From NCBI GenBank assembly GCA_022701475.1, contig JAKOOI010000213.1, forward strand, positions 1-5,070: DNA of 5,070 nucleotides. Reading direction: 5' to 3'. Every line of letters starts with the position of its first letter. The stretch's first letter is position 1. Shown in pieces: positions 1 to 5,062 of this stretch. Below the pieces are notes generated by a model. It did not search any database, was not told where the DNA came from, and worked only from the letters and a program-made list of their open reading frames with translations. This stretch comes from Weeksellaceae bacterium (GTDB taxonomy: Bacteria > Bacteroidota > Bacteroidia > Flavobacteriales > Weeksellaceae). The position numbers were made by a program, and so were the translations under genes.

Positions 1-38
1 CAGGTAATAGCACTTCTTTCGAAAATACTGCTGTTTAA
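1..38 (+). CDS. Possible 3' end of an upstream gene (partial, unidentified)
   Basis: The window opens in what may be the last codons of a plus-strand gene. The frame beginning at base 3 reads GNSTSFENTAV and stops at TAA (36-38). A second open frame from base 1 stops at TAG (55-57), so the frame is not certain. I favour the first because its codons look ordinary for this group, its stop is TAA, and a hairpin with a T-run follows about 25 bases later, as expected after a gene end. Too little is present to name a product. The stretch could equally be untranslated sequence. Confidence 0.3.
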   Translation, partial: GNSTSFENTAV

Positions 39-62
39 TCTGAGGGGGAAACGATAGGGGAA

Positions 63-90
63 AGTCATCTTGGGAACGATGACTATTTTT
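63..90 (+). terminator. Hairpin with T-run, probable terminator of the upstream gene
   Basis: AGTCATC (63-69) pairs perfectly with GATGACT (78-84) across an 8-base loop. After one A comes a run of five T (86-90). This is the shape of a modest intrinsic terminator on the plus strand, just after the probable end of the upstream gene. A much stronger terminator lies about 30 bases further on, so this may be the first of a tandem pair or an mRNA 3'-end stabilising hairpin. The bases TATTTTTG (84-91) also match a -7 box, but no TTG sits at a suitable distance upstream. Confidence 0.5.
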
Positions 91-118
91 GTCTACAAAT
101 AATAACTTATAAACATAA

Positions 119-143
119 AAAAACCCCTACAATAGGGGTTTTT
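119..143. terminator. Bidirectional intrinsic terminator
   Basis: AAAAACCCCTA (119-129) and TAGGGGTTTTT (133-143) form an 11-bp perfect stem with a 3-base loop. The stem is flanked by A-runs on the left and T-runs on the right, so both strands give a G+C core followed by a U-tract. On the minus strand the transcript ends in seven U (117-123), so it can terminate the tRNA transcript about 34 bases after the mature 3' end. On the plus strand it can stop read-through from the gene entering at base 1. It therefore separates two converging units. Confidence 0.9.
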
Positions 144-176
144 AAAATTTTAGAAGAATTTCTATCTTCAAAATCG

Positions 177-250
177 TGGTCCCACTTGGGCTCGAACCAA
201 GGACAACCTGATTATGAGTCAGGGACTCTAACCAACTGAGCTATAGGACC
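177..250 (-). tRNA. tRNA with CAT anticodon, probably tRNA-Ile2 (lysidine-modified)
   Basis: The minus strand folds into a full 74-nt cloverleaf. The 7-bp acceptor stem is GGTCCTA/TGGGACC with one G-T pair. The D arm is GCTC...GAGT with the loop AGTTGGTTA. The anticodon stem is CCTGA/TCAGG with loop CTCATAA, giving anticodon CAT. The variable loop has 5 bases, and the T stem CTTGG/CCAAG encloses TTCGAGC. The discriminator is A, and the 3' CCA is not encoded (CGA follows). The first pair is G-C, so it is not the initiator, which has an unpaired position 1-72. Pairs C4-G69 and C5-G68 are those E. coli TilS uses to recognise tRNA-Ile2, so I prefer Ile2, reading AUA after conversion of C34 to lysidine. 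Elongator tRNA-Met remains possible. A promoter lies at 279-307 and a strong terminator at 117-143, so it appears to be a single-gene unit. Confidence 0.93.
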
Positions 251-278
251 TCAAAAATTTGGTTAAATTTTGTGATTG

Positions 279-307
279 CAAAAATAGCAAAATTTCTGTT
301 CCTACAA
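279..307 (-). promoter_or_regulatory. Bacteroidota-type promoter of the tRNA gene
   Basis: On the minus strand, TTG (305-307, within TTTTG) is followed after 18 bases by TATTTTTG (279-286). This matches the Bacteroidota/flavobacterial sigma-A consensus TTG-N17 to 23-TAnnTTTG. Transcription would begin around 271-275, leaving a leader of about 22 nt before the tRNA at 250. It is the only promoter in the window where both boxes have good spacing. The -7 box sits inside the inverted repeat AAATTTTG (265-272)/CAAAATTT (288-295). Confidence 0.6.
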
Positions 308-313
308 AATTAT

Positions 314-712
314 TTAGGGTTTTTCTTGACATAATTCTACGAGGACACCGTTGGTGGACTTCGGGTGGAGGAAGACAACAAGTTTGTTATCAGCGCCTTC
401 TTTGGGTTCTTCGGAAATAAATTCGAAGCCTTCTTTTTTCAGCCGTTCCACTTCGGCGGCAATGTTGTCCACCCCGAAAGCCAGGTGGTGGATGCCTTCG
501 CCTTTTTTGGCAATAAATTTCGAGATGGGACTGTCGGTTGTGCTGGCTTCCAGCAGCTCGATCTTGCTTTCGCCGGCGGCGTAAAAGGAAGTCACCACGC
601 CTTCCCGCTCCACGGATTCCTGTTTGTAGGACGGCTGCCCCAGCAGTTTCGCAAAGAGCGCATCGGAAACGCCTAATGACTGTACGGCAATGCCGATGTG
701 TTCCAATTTCAT
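314..712 (-). CDS. mce: Methylmalonyl-CoA epimerase
   Basis: Interconverts (2R)- and (2S)-methylmalonyl-CoA in the cytoplasm. It links propionyl-CoA carboxylase products to the B12-dependent methylmalonyl-CoA mutase, used for propionate, odd-chain fatty acid and branched amino acid metabolism. The 132-residue protein is a complete single-domain member of the VOC (glyoxalase/vicinal oxygen chelate) superfamily with two beta-alpha-beta-beta-beta modules. Metal-ligand candidates are H5 in LEHIGIAV, E52 in KIELLEA, H76 in GIHHLAF (H75 is adjacent) and E126 in VLVELCQ. The GIHHLAF and KIELLE motifs favour epimerase over lactoylglutathione lyase. The ATG at 712 puts LEHIGIAV at the very N-terminus, as is usual for the family. 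No Shine-Dalgarno sequence is visible. A minus-strand -7 box at 777-784 would give a 5' UTR near 60 nt. No terminator hairpin follows the stop, so transcription may run on through the tRNA to 117-143. The substrate is inferred from sequence family only. Confidence 0.93.
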   Translation of the reverse strand: MKLEHIGIAVQSLGVSDALFAKLLGQPSYKQESVEREGVVTSFYAAGESKIELLEASTTDSPISKFIAKKGEGIHHLAFGVDNIAAEVERLKKEGFEFISEEPKEGADNKLVVFLHPKSTNGVLVELCQEKP

Positions 713-776
713 AGTATTTTACAGATTAAGGGGTAAATTTTGATAAAGCTTGGTATTTTGAAAGGACCAATTCAAA

Positions 777-784
777 CAAAAATA
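777..784 (-). promoter_or_regulatory. Candidate -7 box for mce
   Basis: The minus strand reads TATTTTTG here, a match to TAnnTTTG. It is the only such match I found upstream of mce. Transcription would begin near 770-773, about 60 nt before the mce ATG. The nearest upstream TTG (complement of 810-812) is 25 bases away, longer than the usual 17-23, so the -33 element is weak or absent. The box lies back to back with the rbfA -7 box, separated by one base. Confidence 0.4.
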
Positions 785-785
785 C

Positions 786-793
786 TAAATTTG
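786..793 (+). promoter_or_regulatory. Candidate -7 box for the rbfA-permease operon
   Basis: TAAATTTG matches the Bacteroidota -7 consensus TAnnTTTG and ends only 8 bases before the rbfA ATG at 802. With transcription starting a usual 4-8 bases downstream, the mRNA would have a leader of 0-4 nt, so rbfA may be translated leaderless. The nearest TTG upstream (758-760) is 25 bases away, longer than standard, so -33 support is poor. Confidence 0.45.
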
Positions 794-801
794 CAGGACT
801 T

Positions 802-1161
802 ATGGAAAGCAACAGACAAAGAAAAGTAGCACAGATCATACAGGAAGATTTCGCGGAACTGTTCCGCAAACAGGCGGCGGAAAGCAAGCAGAGCATCCTG
901 GTATCGGTTTCCGATGTAAAAATCACGCCGGACCTGGGGATTGCCAAGATTTACCTCAGCATCTTCCCGCAGGAATTCCGTTCTGCCGTGATGAAGGAGA
1001 TTGAAGAAAACAAAGCCCAGTACCGGAACTTCCTCGGCCAGAAAATGGCCAAGCAGGTGCGGGTGATCCCCCAGCTGAACTTCTACCTGGATACCGCTCT
1101 TGACGATGTGGAAAGGCTGGACCGCGAACTGAGAGGCGAAGGCGACAACCCTATTCTGTAA
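802..1161 (+). CDS. rbfA: 30S ribosome-binding factor RbfA
   Basis: A cytoplasmic assembly factor that binds the maturing 30S subunit near 16S rRNA helix 1, helps 5'-end processing of 16S rRNA and supports growth in the cold. The 119-residue protein spans the whole single-domain KH-like family. An N-terminal helix (R5 to about 24) has the typical R-x-x-K-V-A...Q-E-D-F pattern. The strand-turn motif VSVSDVKITPDLGIAKIYLS lies at 34-53, where the family shows V-x-V-S-P-D-L-x-x-A-x-V. The C-terminal signature KQVRVIPQLNFYLDTALDD lies at 84-102, matching R-x-x-P-x-L-x-F-x-x-D. The ATG at 802 gives the standard N-terminus. It is divergent from mce, and its stop TAA (1159-1161) is followed after three bases by the TTG start of the permease in the same frame, implying co-transcription. 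No Shine-Dalgarno site is seen. Confidence 0.95.
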   Translation: MESNRQRKVAQIIQEDFAELFRKQAAESKQSILVSVSDVKITPDLGIAKIYLSIFPQEFRSAVMKEIEENKAQYRNFLGQKMAKQVRVIPQLNFYLDTALDDVERLDRELRGEGDNPIL

Positions 1162-1164
1162 TCC

Positions 1165-2403
1165 TTGAAGAACATTGCTTTTTATATCGCCTCCAGGTAC
1201 CTTCTGTCCAGGAAAGGGAGCACTGCCGTTACGTTCATTACGTGGCTGGCTGCAGGCGCTATGACGGTAGCCGTTACGGCAATGTTCGTCATCATTTCCG
1301 TCTTCTCGGGACTGGAAGACCTCAACAAGGACCTGATCTCCAACCTGCATGCCGACCTTACCCTGAAAAGCACCACCGGGAAAACGCTGAAAGATTTCGA
1401 CAGGATCAGCAGCATCCTGAAGTACAACAAGGACATCAGCCATTTCTCAAGGGTGATTGAGGAGAAAGTCTACATCAGCTACAATGGCAAAGGCGATATC
1501 GCCTATCTCCGCGGCGTGGATTCCGCCTATACCCGGGTGAACCCGATTGACAAGGACGTATTTTACGGCTCCTACCCCGGCTTCAAGTATTCCAATGAAG
1601 TGCTGATGGAAAATTCCCTGGACAACAGGCTTTCCATTCCGGTTCCTTCCAAGACCAGTTCCGCCACCCTGTTTATGCCGAAACCGGGCACCGGCATCAT
1701 CAACAAGGAAGAAGACATTTACAACAAAAAAGACATCCTGGTGACCGGCGTATTCCCCGGAAAAGACCAGCTGGACAATTATATCATCGCCCCGGTAGAG
1801 CTGACGGAAGAACTGCTCGGCCTGCCTGAGCATTCCGCCTATCAGGTGGTTATCAAGCTGAAAAATCCTGAAAGCGCCGATGCCGTCAAGCAGCAGCTGA
1901 TGTCTTCCCTCGGAGAAAGTATTAAAGGCGAAAAAGCACCTTTGGGACAAAAGATCGAAATCAAAACCAAACAGGAAGAGAACGCGGCTTTCTGGAAGAT
2001 GATCAACACCGAAAAGCTGTTCATCTACCTGATTTTCGCCCTGGTGATCTTCATTACCACCTTCAACCTGGCCGGCGCCATCATCATCCTGCAGCTGGAC
2101 AAAAAGGAGCAGGCCAAATCGCTGGTTTCACTGGGCTTCCCGCTGAGCCACCTGCGGCAGGTGTACTTCTACACCGGTGTCCTCATCGTGATCCTGGGAA
2201 TCGTTTCCGGGCTGATCCTGGGAACCGCCCTCTGCTACTTCCAGCAGTATACGGAATTCTTCAGGGCCAATGAAACATTACCATTCCCGGTGAAGATCGT
2301 AGGAAAAAATTACCTGACGGTTTCTGTCACCGCTGCCCTCCTGGGCTTCGGGATTTCATGGGTATTTTCGAAGACCGGCAAGGACTATATTACCAAAAAT
2401 TAA
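1165..2403 (+). CDS. FtsX/LolC/LolE-like ABC transporter permease
   Basis: Inner-membrane permease subunit of the LolC/LolE/MacB (FtsX-like) type. In characterised members a dimer works with an ATPase to extract lipoproteins from the inner membrane or to drive periplasmic work; the cargo here is unknown. The 412 residues show the family plan. A cytoplasmic N-terminus with YIASRYLLSRK (7-17) leads to membrane helix 1 (about 22-48), then a periplasmic MacB-PCD-like region (about 50-282). Helix 2 (about 284-308) is followed by a coupling segment, LDKKEQAKSLVSLGFPLSHL (311-330). Helix 3 (about 334-358) is glycine-rich, and helix 4 spans about 383-402. The length suits LolC/LolE (about 400). The start is TTG: a stop in the same frame lies just upstream (1159-1161), and the next ATG (1261) would remove half of helix 1. 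No ATPase gene is adjacent, so the LolD-like partner must be elsewhere. LolE-like is the best guess, and the exact paralogue cannot be fixed. Confidence 0.9.
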   Translation: MKNIAFYIASRYLLSRKGSTAVTFITWLAAGAMTVAVTAMFVIISVFSGLEDLNKDLISNLHADLTLKSTTGKTLKDFDRISSILKYNKDISHFSRVIEEKVYISYNGKGDIAYLRGVDSAYTRVNPIDKDVFYGSYPGFKYSNEVLMENSLDNRLSIPVPSKTSSATLFMPKPGTGIINKEEDIYNKKDILVTGVFPGKDQLDNYIIAPVELTEELLGLPEHSAYQVVIKLKNPESADAVKQQLMSSLGESIKGEKAPLGQKIEIKTKQEENAAFWKMINTEKLFIYLIFALVIFITTFNLAGAIIILQLDKKEQAKSLVSLGFPLSHLRQVYFYTGVLIVILGIVSGLILGTALCYFQQYTEFFRANETLPFPVKIVGKNYLTVSVTAALLGFGISWVFSKTGKDYITKN

Positions 2404-2427
2404 TACAAATCCCCACTCATTTTTTTG

Positions 2428-2435
2428 TACATTTG
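2428..2435 (+). promoter_or_regulatory. Candidate -7 box for the secreted nuclease gene
   Basis: TACATTTG matches TAnnTTTG and lies 18 bases before the ATG at 2454, giving an expected leader of about 10-15 nt. That leader ends in an A-rich stretch (2447-2453), typical of Bacteroidota translation starts that lack a Shine-Dalgarno site. No TTG is present 17-23 bases upstream, so the -33 region is degenerate. No terminator hairpin separates the permease from this promoter; only a T-run (2420-2426) is visible, so some read-through from rbfA-permease is plausible. Confidence 0.4.
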
Positions 2436-2453
2436 TGGCCCAAAATCTAAAAA

Positions 2454-4271
2454 ATGAAGCGGACTTTACTATCTATTATGATGGGCTTGGTATGCACTTC
2501 TGCATTTGCCCAGGCACCCAACGGCTATTACGACCAGGCGTCGGGCCTCAACGGAGCACCATTAAAATCCAAATTAAAAGAGATTATCACAGCAGGCCAT
2601 ATTGACAATGGCTACGGCGGGCTATGGACAGCGTACCAGACCACCGACCGTGACAACATCGCCGGGATTCCGGGGTATGAAAACGACGGAACCATTCTGG
2701 ACATGTACTCTGAAAACCCGAACGGAACAGACCCTTACAACTTTACCTATGGCAGTGCCCAATGCGGCGGGTCAGGCTACACCAACGAAGGAGATTGCTA
2801 CAACCGGGAGCACGTGGTTCCCCAAAGCCTTTTCAACGAAAATTTCCCGATGAAATCGGATGTGCATTTCATCCGCGCTACCGACGGGAAGGTAAACGGG
2901 ATGCGTTCCAACTACCCTTTCGGAACCGTAGGATCCACTTCTTATGTCTCACAGAACGGATCGAAACTGGGAACTTCCGTATCACCGGGCTATTCCGGGA
3001 TCGTTTTCGAACCGATCAACGCCTTTAAAGGTGACGTCGCCAGGATGATCCTTTATTTCGTAACAAGATATGAAACCCAGCTTTCCGGCTTCTCATCCGG
3101 GAATATGCTTGGCGGTTCCGCTTATCCGGGACTACAGGCATGGGAACTGAACCAGCTGCTAGCATGGCATAATGCAGACCCTGTTTCCCAGACTGAAATC
3201 GCAAGAAACAATGCCGCCTATGCTTTCCAGGGAAACAGAAACCCGTTCATCGACCATCCTGAATACGTGAACCAGATCTGGGGAACTCCGGTAGTGGATA
3301 ATCAAGCGCCTACCGCGGCCACCAACGTAACGACTTCCAACCCTACTTCCAGCTCCGTTACCCTAAGCTGGACTGCAGGTACCGACAACATCGGCGTGGC
3401 AGGATATGACGTGTATGTAAACGGAACGCTGTACAGCACCGTTTCCGGAACTACCGCTACCGTAACAGGATTGAGCCCGCTGACGACGTATGCTTTCTAT
3501 GTCATCACCAAAGATGCCTACGGAAACCCTTCTCCGATGAGCAACACCGCTTCGGCCACTACCCTGGCAGGACAGCCGGTAGCCAACGGATGCGGAAATG
3601 AAGACTTTGAAACCATTCCGGCACCGGCAGCCCAGGTATACAATACCCAGACCTGGACCAACAACAATATTACCTGGACGGCTACGGATGCAAGGACAGA
3701 CCAGAGCATCCAGTCGACATCCAACAGGGCCATCACCATCCGTAACGGAAGCTTAACCAGCTCTACCATCAGCGGAGGGATCCAGAGCCTGAGCGCCAGG
3801 GCACAGCTGAAATTCTCCGGAAACCCGGGAAGCCTTGACGTGAAAGTAAACGGTGCAACCGTAGGAACCATTCCTTACACCAATGCATCCACTGATCTGG
3901 TGACCATCAACAACATCAATGTGAGCGGGAATATCGTGATCAGCATCGTGAATCCGGTAACCGGCGCGAGAGTGGCCATCGACGACCTGAGCTGGTCGTG
4001 TTACAGCGGTTCATTAGCCACCGTAGAAACGGCAAAAGAAAAATCAGGATTTGTCATCTACCCTAACCCGGTAAGAAACAATGAGCTTTCCGTAAAAGGG
4101 GAAAACCTTGGAAAAATCTCAAAAGTATCCATCTATGACCTTTCAGGAAAACTGATCCGTACGATAGAGAATCCTTTTAAAAATTCCAATAAAATCCACC
4201 TGAACGGACTGGTAAAAGGAACTTACATCCTGGCTGCCGATGCATTCTCCGCAAAATTCATCGTGGAATAA
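2454..4271 (+). CDS. Secreted endonuclease I with FN3 domain and T9SS sorting domain
   Basis: A predicted extracellular or cell-surface nuclease degrading DNA and possibly RNA. The 605 residues begin with a signal peptide (1-19, MKRTLLSIMM..., cleavage AFA|Q). The endonuclease I domain (EndA/Vvn-type His-Me finger) spans about 22-278. Its core CYNREHVVPQSLFN lies at 115-128, with E119 as a metal ligand and H120 as the probable general base. It continues with SDVHFI (135-140) and VNGMRSNYPFG (147-157), where N148 is the second metal ligand by homology. RNPFIDHPEYVNQIW (262-276) is the family's C-terminal signature. C104 and C115 could form a disulfide. A fibronectin type III domain follows (about 284-370), then an unassigned Asn/Thr/Ser-rich beta domain (about 380-517, bounded by C380 and C517). 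The Por-secretion-tail type A T9SS sorting domain spans 533-605 (FVIYPNPVRNNELSV, VSIYDLSGKLI, GTYIL). Export is therefore Sec, then the type IX system. The catalytic residues are intact, so it should be active. It has its own terminator. Confidence 0.95.
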   Translation: MKRTLLSIMMGLVCTSAFAQAPNGYYDQASGLNGAPLKSKLKEIITAGHIDNGYGGLWTAYQTTDRDNIAGIPGYENDGTILDMYSENPNGTDPYNFTYGSAQCGGSGYTNEGDCYNREHVVPQSLFNENFPMKSDVHFIRATDGKVNGMRSNYPFGTVGSTSYVSQNGSKLGTSVSPGYSGIVFEPINAFKGDVARMILYFVTRYETQLSGFSSGNMLGGSAYPGLQAWELNQLLAWHNADPVSQTEIARNNAAYAFQGNRNPFIDHPEYVNQIWGTPVVDNQAPTAATNVTTSNPTSSSVTLSWTAGTDNIGVAGYDVYVNGTLYSTVSGTTATVTGLSPLTTYAFYVITKDAYGNPSPMSNTASATTLAGQPVANGCGNEDFETIPAPAAQVYNTQTWTNNNITWTATDARTDQSIQSTSNRAITIRNGSLTSSTISGGIQSLSARAQLKFSGNPGSLDVKVNGATVGTIPYTNASTDLVTINNINVSGNIVISIVNPVTGARVAIDDLSWSCYSGSLATVETAKEKSGFVIYPNPVRNNELSVKGENLGKISKVSIYDLSGKLIRTIENPFKNSNKIHLNGLVKGTYILAADAFSAKFIVE

Positions 4272-4293
4272 TTTATCTAAAATATTTTACCTT

Positions 4294-4321
4294 AAAGACC
4301 GATTGTATCGGTCTTTTTTTT
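4294..4321 (+). terminator. Intrinsic terminator of the nuclease gene
   Basis: AAAGACCGAT (4294-4303) pairs perfectly with ATCGGTCTTT (4307-4316) over a 3-base loop. It is followed by an unbroken T-run (4314-4321), giving a 10-bp stem and eight T. It lies 22 bases after the nuclease stop. The reverse strand has only a short T-run, so it works mainly for plus-strand transcripts. Its last T is also the first base of the aroE -7 box. Confidence 0.92.
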
Positions 4322-4328
4322 ATTTTTG
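4321..4328 (+). promoter_or_regulatory. Candidate -7 box for aroE, fused to the terminator
   Basis: TATTTTTG matches TAnnTTTG. It ends 5 bases before the aroE ATG (4334), so transcription would start at or next to the start codon and the mRNA would be leaderless. The nearest TTG (4303-4305) lies 15 bases upstream, inside the terminator loop and slightly closer than the usual minimum of 17. A promoter is required here if the preceding terminator is efficient, which supports the call. Confidence 0.45.
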
Positions 4329-4333
4329 GACTT

Positions 4334-5062
4334 ATGGATTCCAATAAAAAATTAGGCCTTATCGGAAAAAACATCGCCTACTCCTTTTCCCAGAAATTTT
4401 TTGAAAACAAGTTCAGGAAACTGATGCTGAAAGACTACTCCTACACGATCTTCGATGTCGCGGAACCGGAGGATATACAGGCCATGCTTTCAGTACCGGG
4501 ACTGCTGGGCTGCAACGTAACGATTCCATACAAAGAAAAGATCATTCCGTACCTCGACGGCCTAAGCGATGAAGCCCTGGAAATCGGTGCCGTGAACTGC
4601 ATCCGTATTGAAAACGGAAAGAAAACGGGATACAATACCGATGCTTTCGGGTTTGAAAAGACGCTTCTCCTCCACCGGAAGCCCCATCAGGACACCGCAC
4701 TGATCCTTGGGGACGGCGGTGCTGCAAAAGCAATTCGCTATGTGCTGGACAAGCTGGAAATTTCCAGCCTCACTGTCTCCAGGAAATCCGAAATCAGCTT
4801 CGATACCCTGGATGAGGAAACGGTGCGCCGGCATAAGATCATTGTCCAGTGCACACCGGTAGGGACGTTTCCCAATGTGGAAGACTGCCTGGAATTCCCC
4901 TTTCAGGGACTCTCCGGGGAACACCTGGTGATCGACCTCATTTACAACCCGGATTATACCCGTTTTATCCTGCAGGCGGCCGAAAGAAACGCGAAAACCG
5001 TCAACGGCTATTACATGCTTGAACAGCAGGCAGAAAAAGCCTGGGAAATTTGGAATTTTTAA
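4334..5062 (+). CDS. aroE: Shikimate dehydrogenase (NADP+)
   Basis: Reduces 3-dehydroshikimate to shikimate with NADPH in the cytoplasm, the fourth step of the shikimate pathway to chorismate and aromatic amino acids. The substrate domain (about 1-104) contains the S-x-S pair S17/S19 in IAYSFSQ (canonical HSLSP), NVTIPYKE (61-68) with T63 and catalytic K67, AVNCI with N88, and NTDAFG with catalytic D103. The nucleotide-binding domain (about 105-225) has the glycine loop GDGGAAKA (126-133), then SRK (149-151) where the NADP-binding N-R-T triplet normally lies, TPVGTFP (174-180) and DLIYNP with Y204. The C-terminal helix NGYYMLEQQAEKAW supplies Q232. At 242 residues it is shorter than the usual roughly 270, but all catalytic positions are present, so it looks functional. 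The ATG at 4334 sits immediately after a promoter-like TATTTTTG. The gene appears to be its own unit; the window ends 8 bases after the stop. Confidence 0.95.
   Translation: MDSNKKLGLIGKNIAYSFSQKFFENKFRKLMLKDYSYTIFDVAEPEDIQAMLSVPGLLGCNVTIPYKEKIIPYLDGLSDEALEIGAVNCIRIENGKKTGYNTDAFGFEKTLLLHRKPHQDTALILGDGGAAKAIRYVLDKLEISSLTVSRKSEISFDTLDEETVRRHKIIVQCTPVGTFPNVEDCLEFPFQGLSGEHLVIDLIYNPDYTRFILQAAERNAKTVNGYYMLEQQAEKAWEIWNF

Noticed and set aside
44..80. Near-direct repeat GGGAAACGAT / GGGAACGAT as part of a repeat array or riboswitch
   Set aside because: Only two imperfect copies are present, one forming the hairpin loop. There is no further unit and no conserved aptamer pattern.
177..250. Initiator tRNA-fMet
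   Set aside because: Position 1-72 is a standard G-C pair and the anticodon stem lacks the three G-C pairs typical of initiators.
351..676. Two plus-strand open frames opposite mce (77 and 103 codons)
   Set aside because: The mce protein is complete with family motifs, and these frames are its antisense shadows.
772..1443. Long minus-strand open frame (223 codons) across rbfA and the permease start
   Set aside because: It lies opposite two well-supported genes. The translation is low-complexity mirror sequence rich in Phe, Gln and Val with no recognisable domain. It arises from codon bias on the plus strand.
1447..1950. Minus-strand open frame of 167 codons inside the permease
   Set aside because: It is an antisense shadow of the permease periplasmic region with no motif and no promoter; shorter frames in the same gene behave alike.
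2454..2513. Nuclease as a lipoprotein, using C14 of the signal sequence
   Set aside because: The residues before the cysteine are G-L-V, not a lipobox, while AFA|Q gives a normal signal peptidase I site and the protein has a T9SS sorting domain.
3518..3871. Minus-strand open frame of 117 codons inside the nuclease gene
   Set aside because: It runs opposite the FN3 and beta domains. The hydrophobic-looking translation reflects Thr/Asn/Gly codons read backwards.
4562..4924. Minus-strand open frame of 120 codons inside aroE
   Set aside because: It is an antisense shadow of a complete aroE with all catalytic residues, and shows no independent signals.
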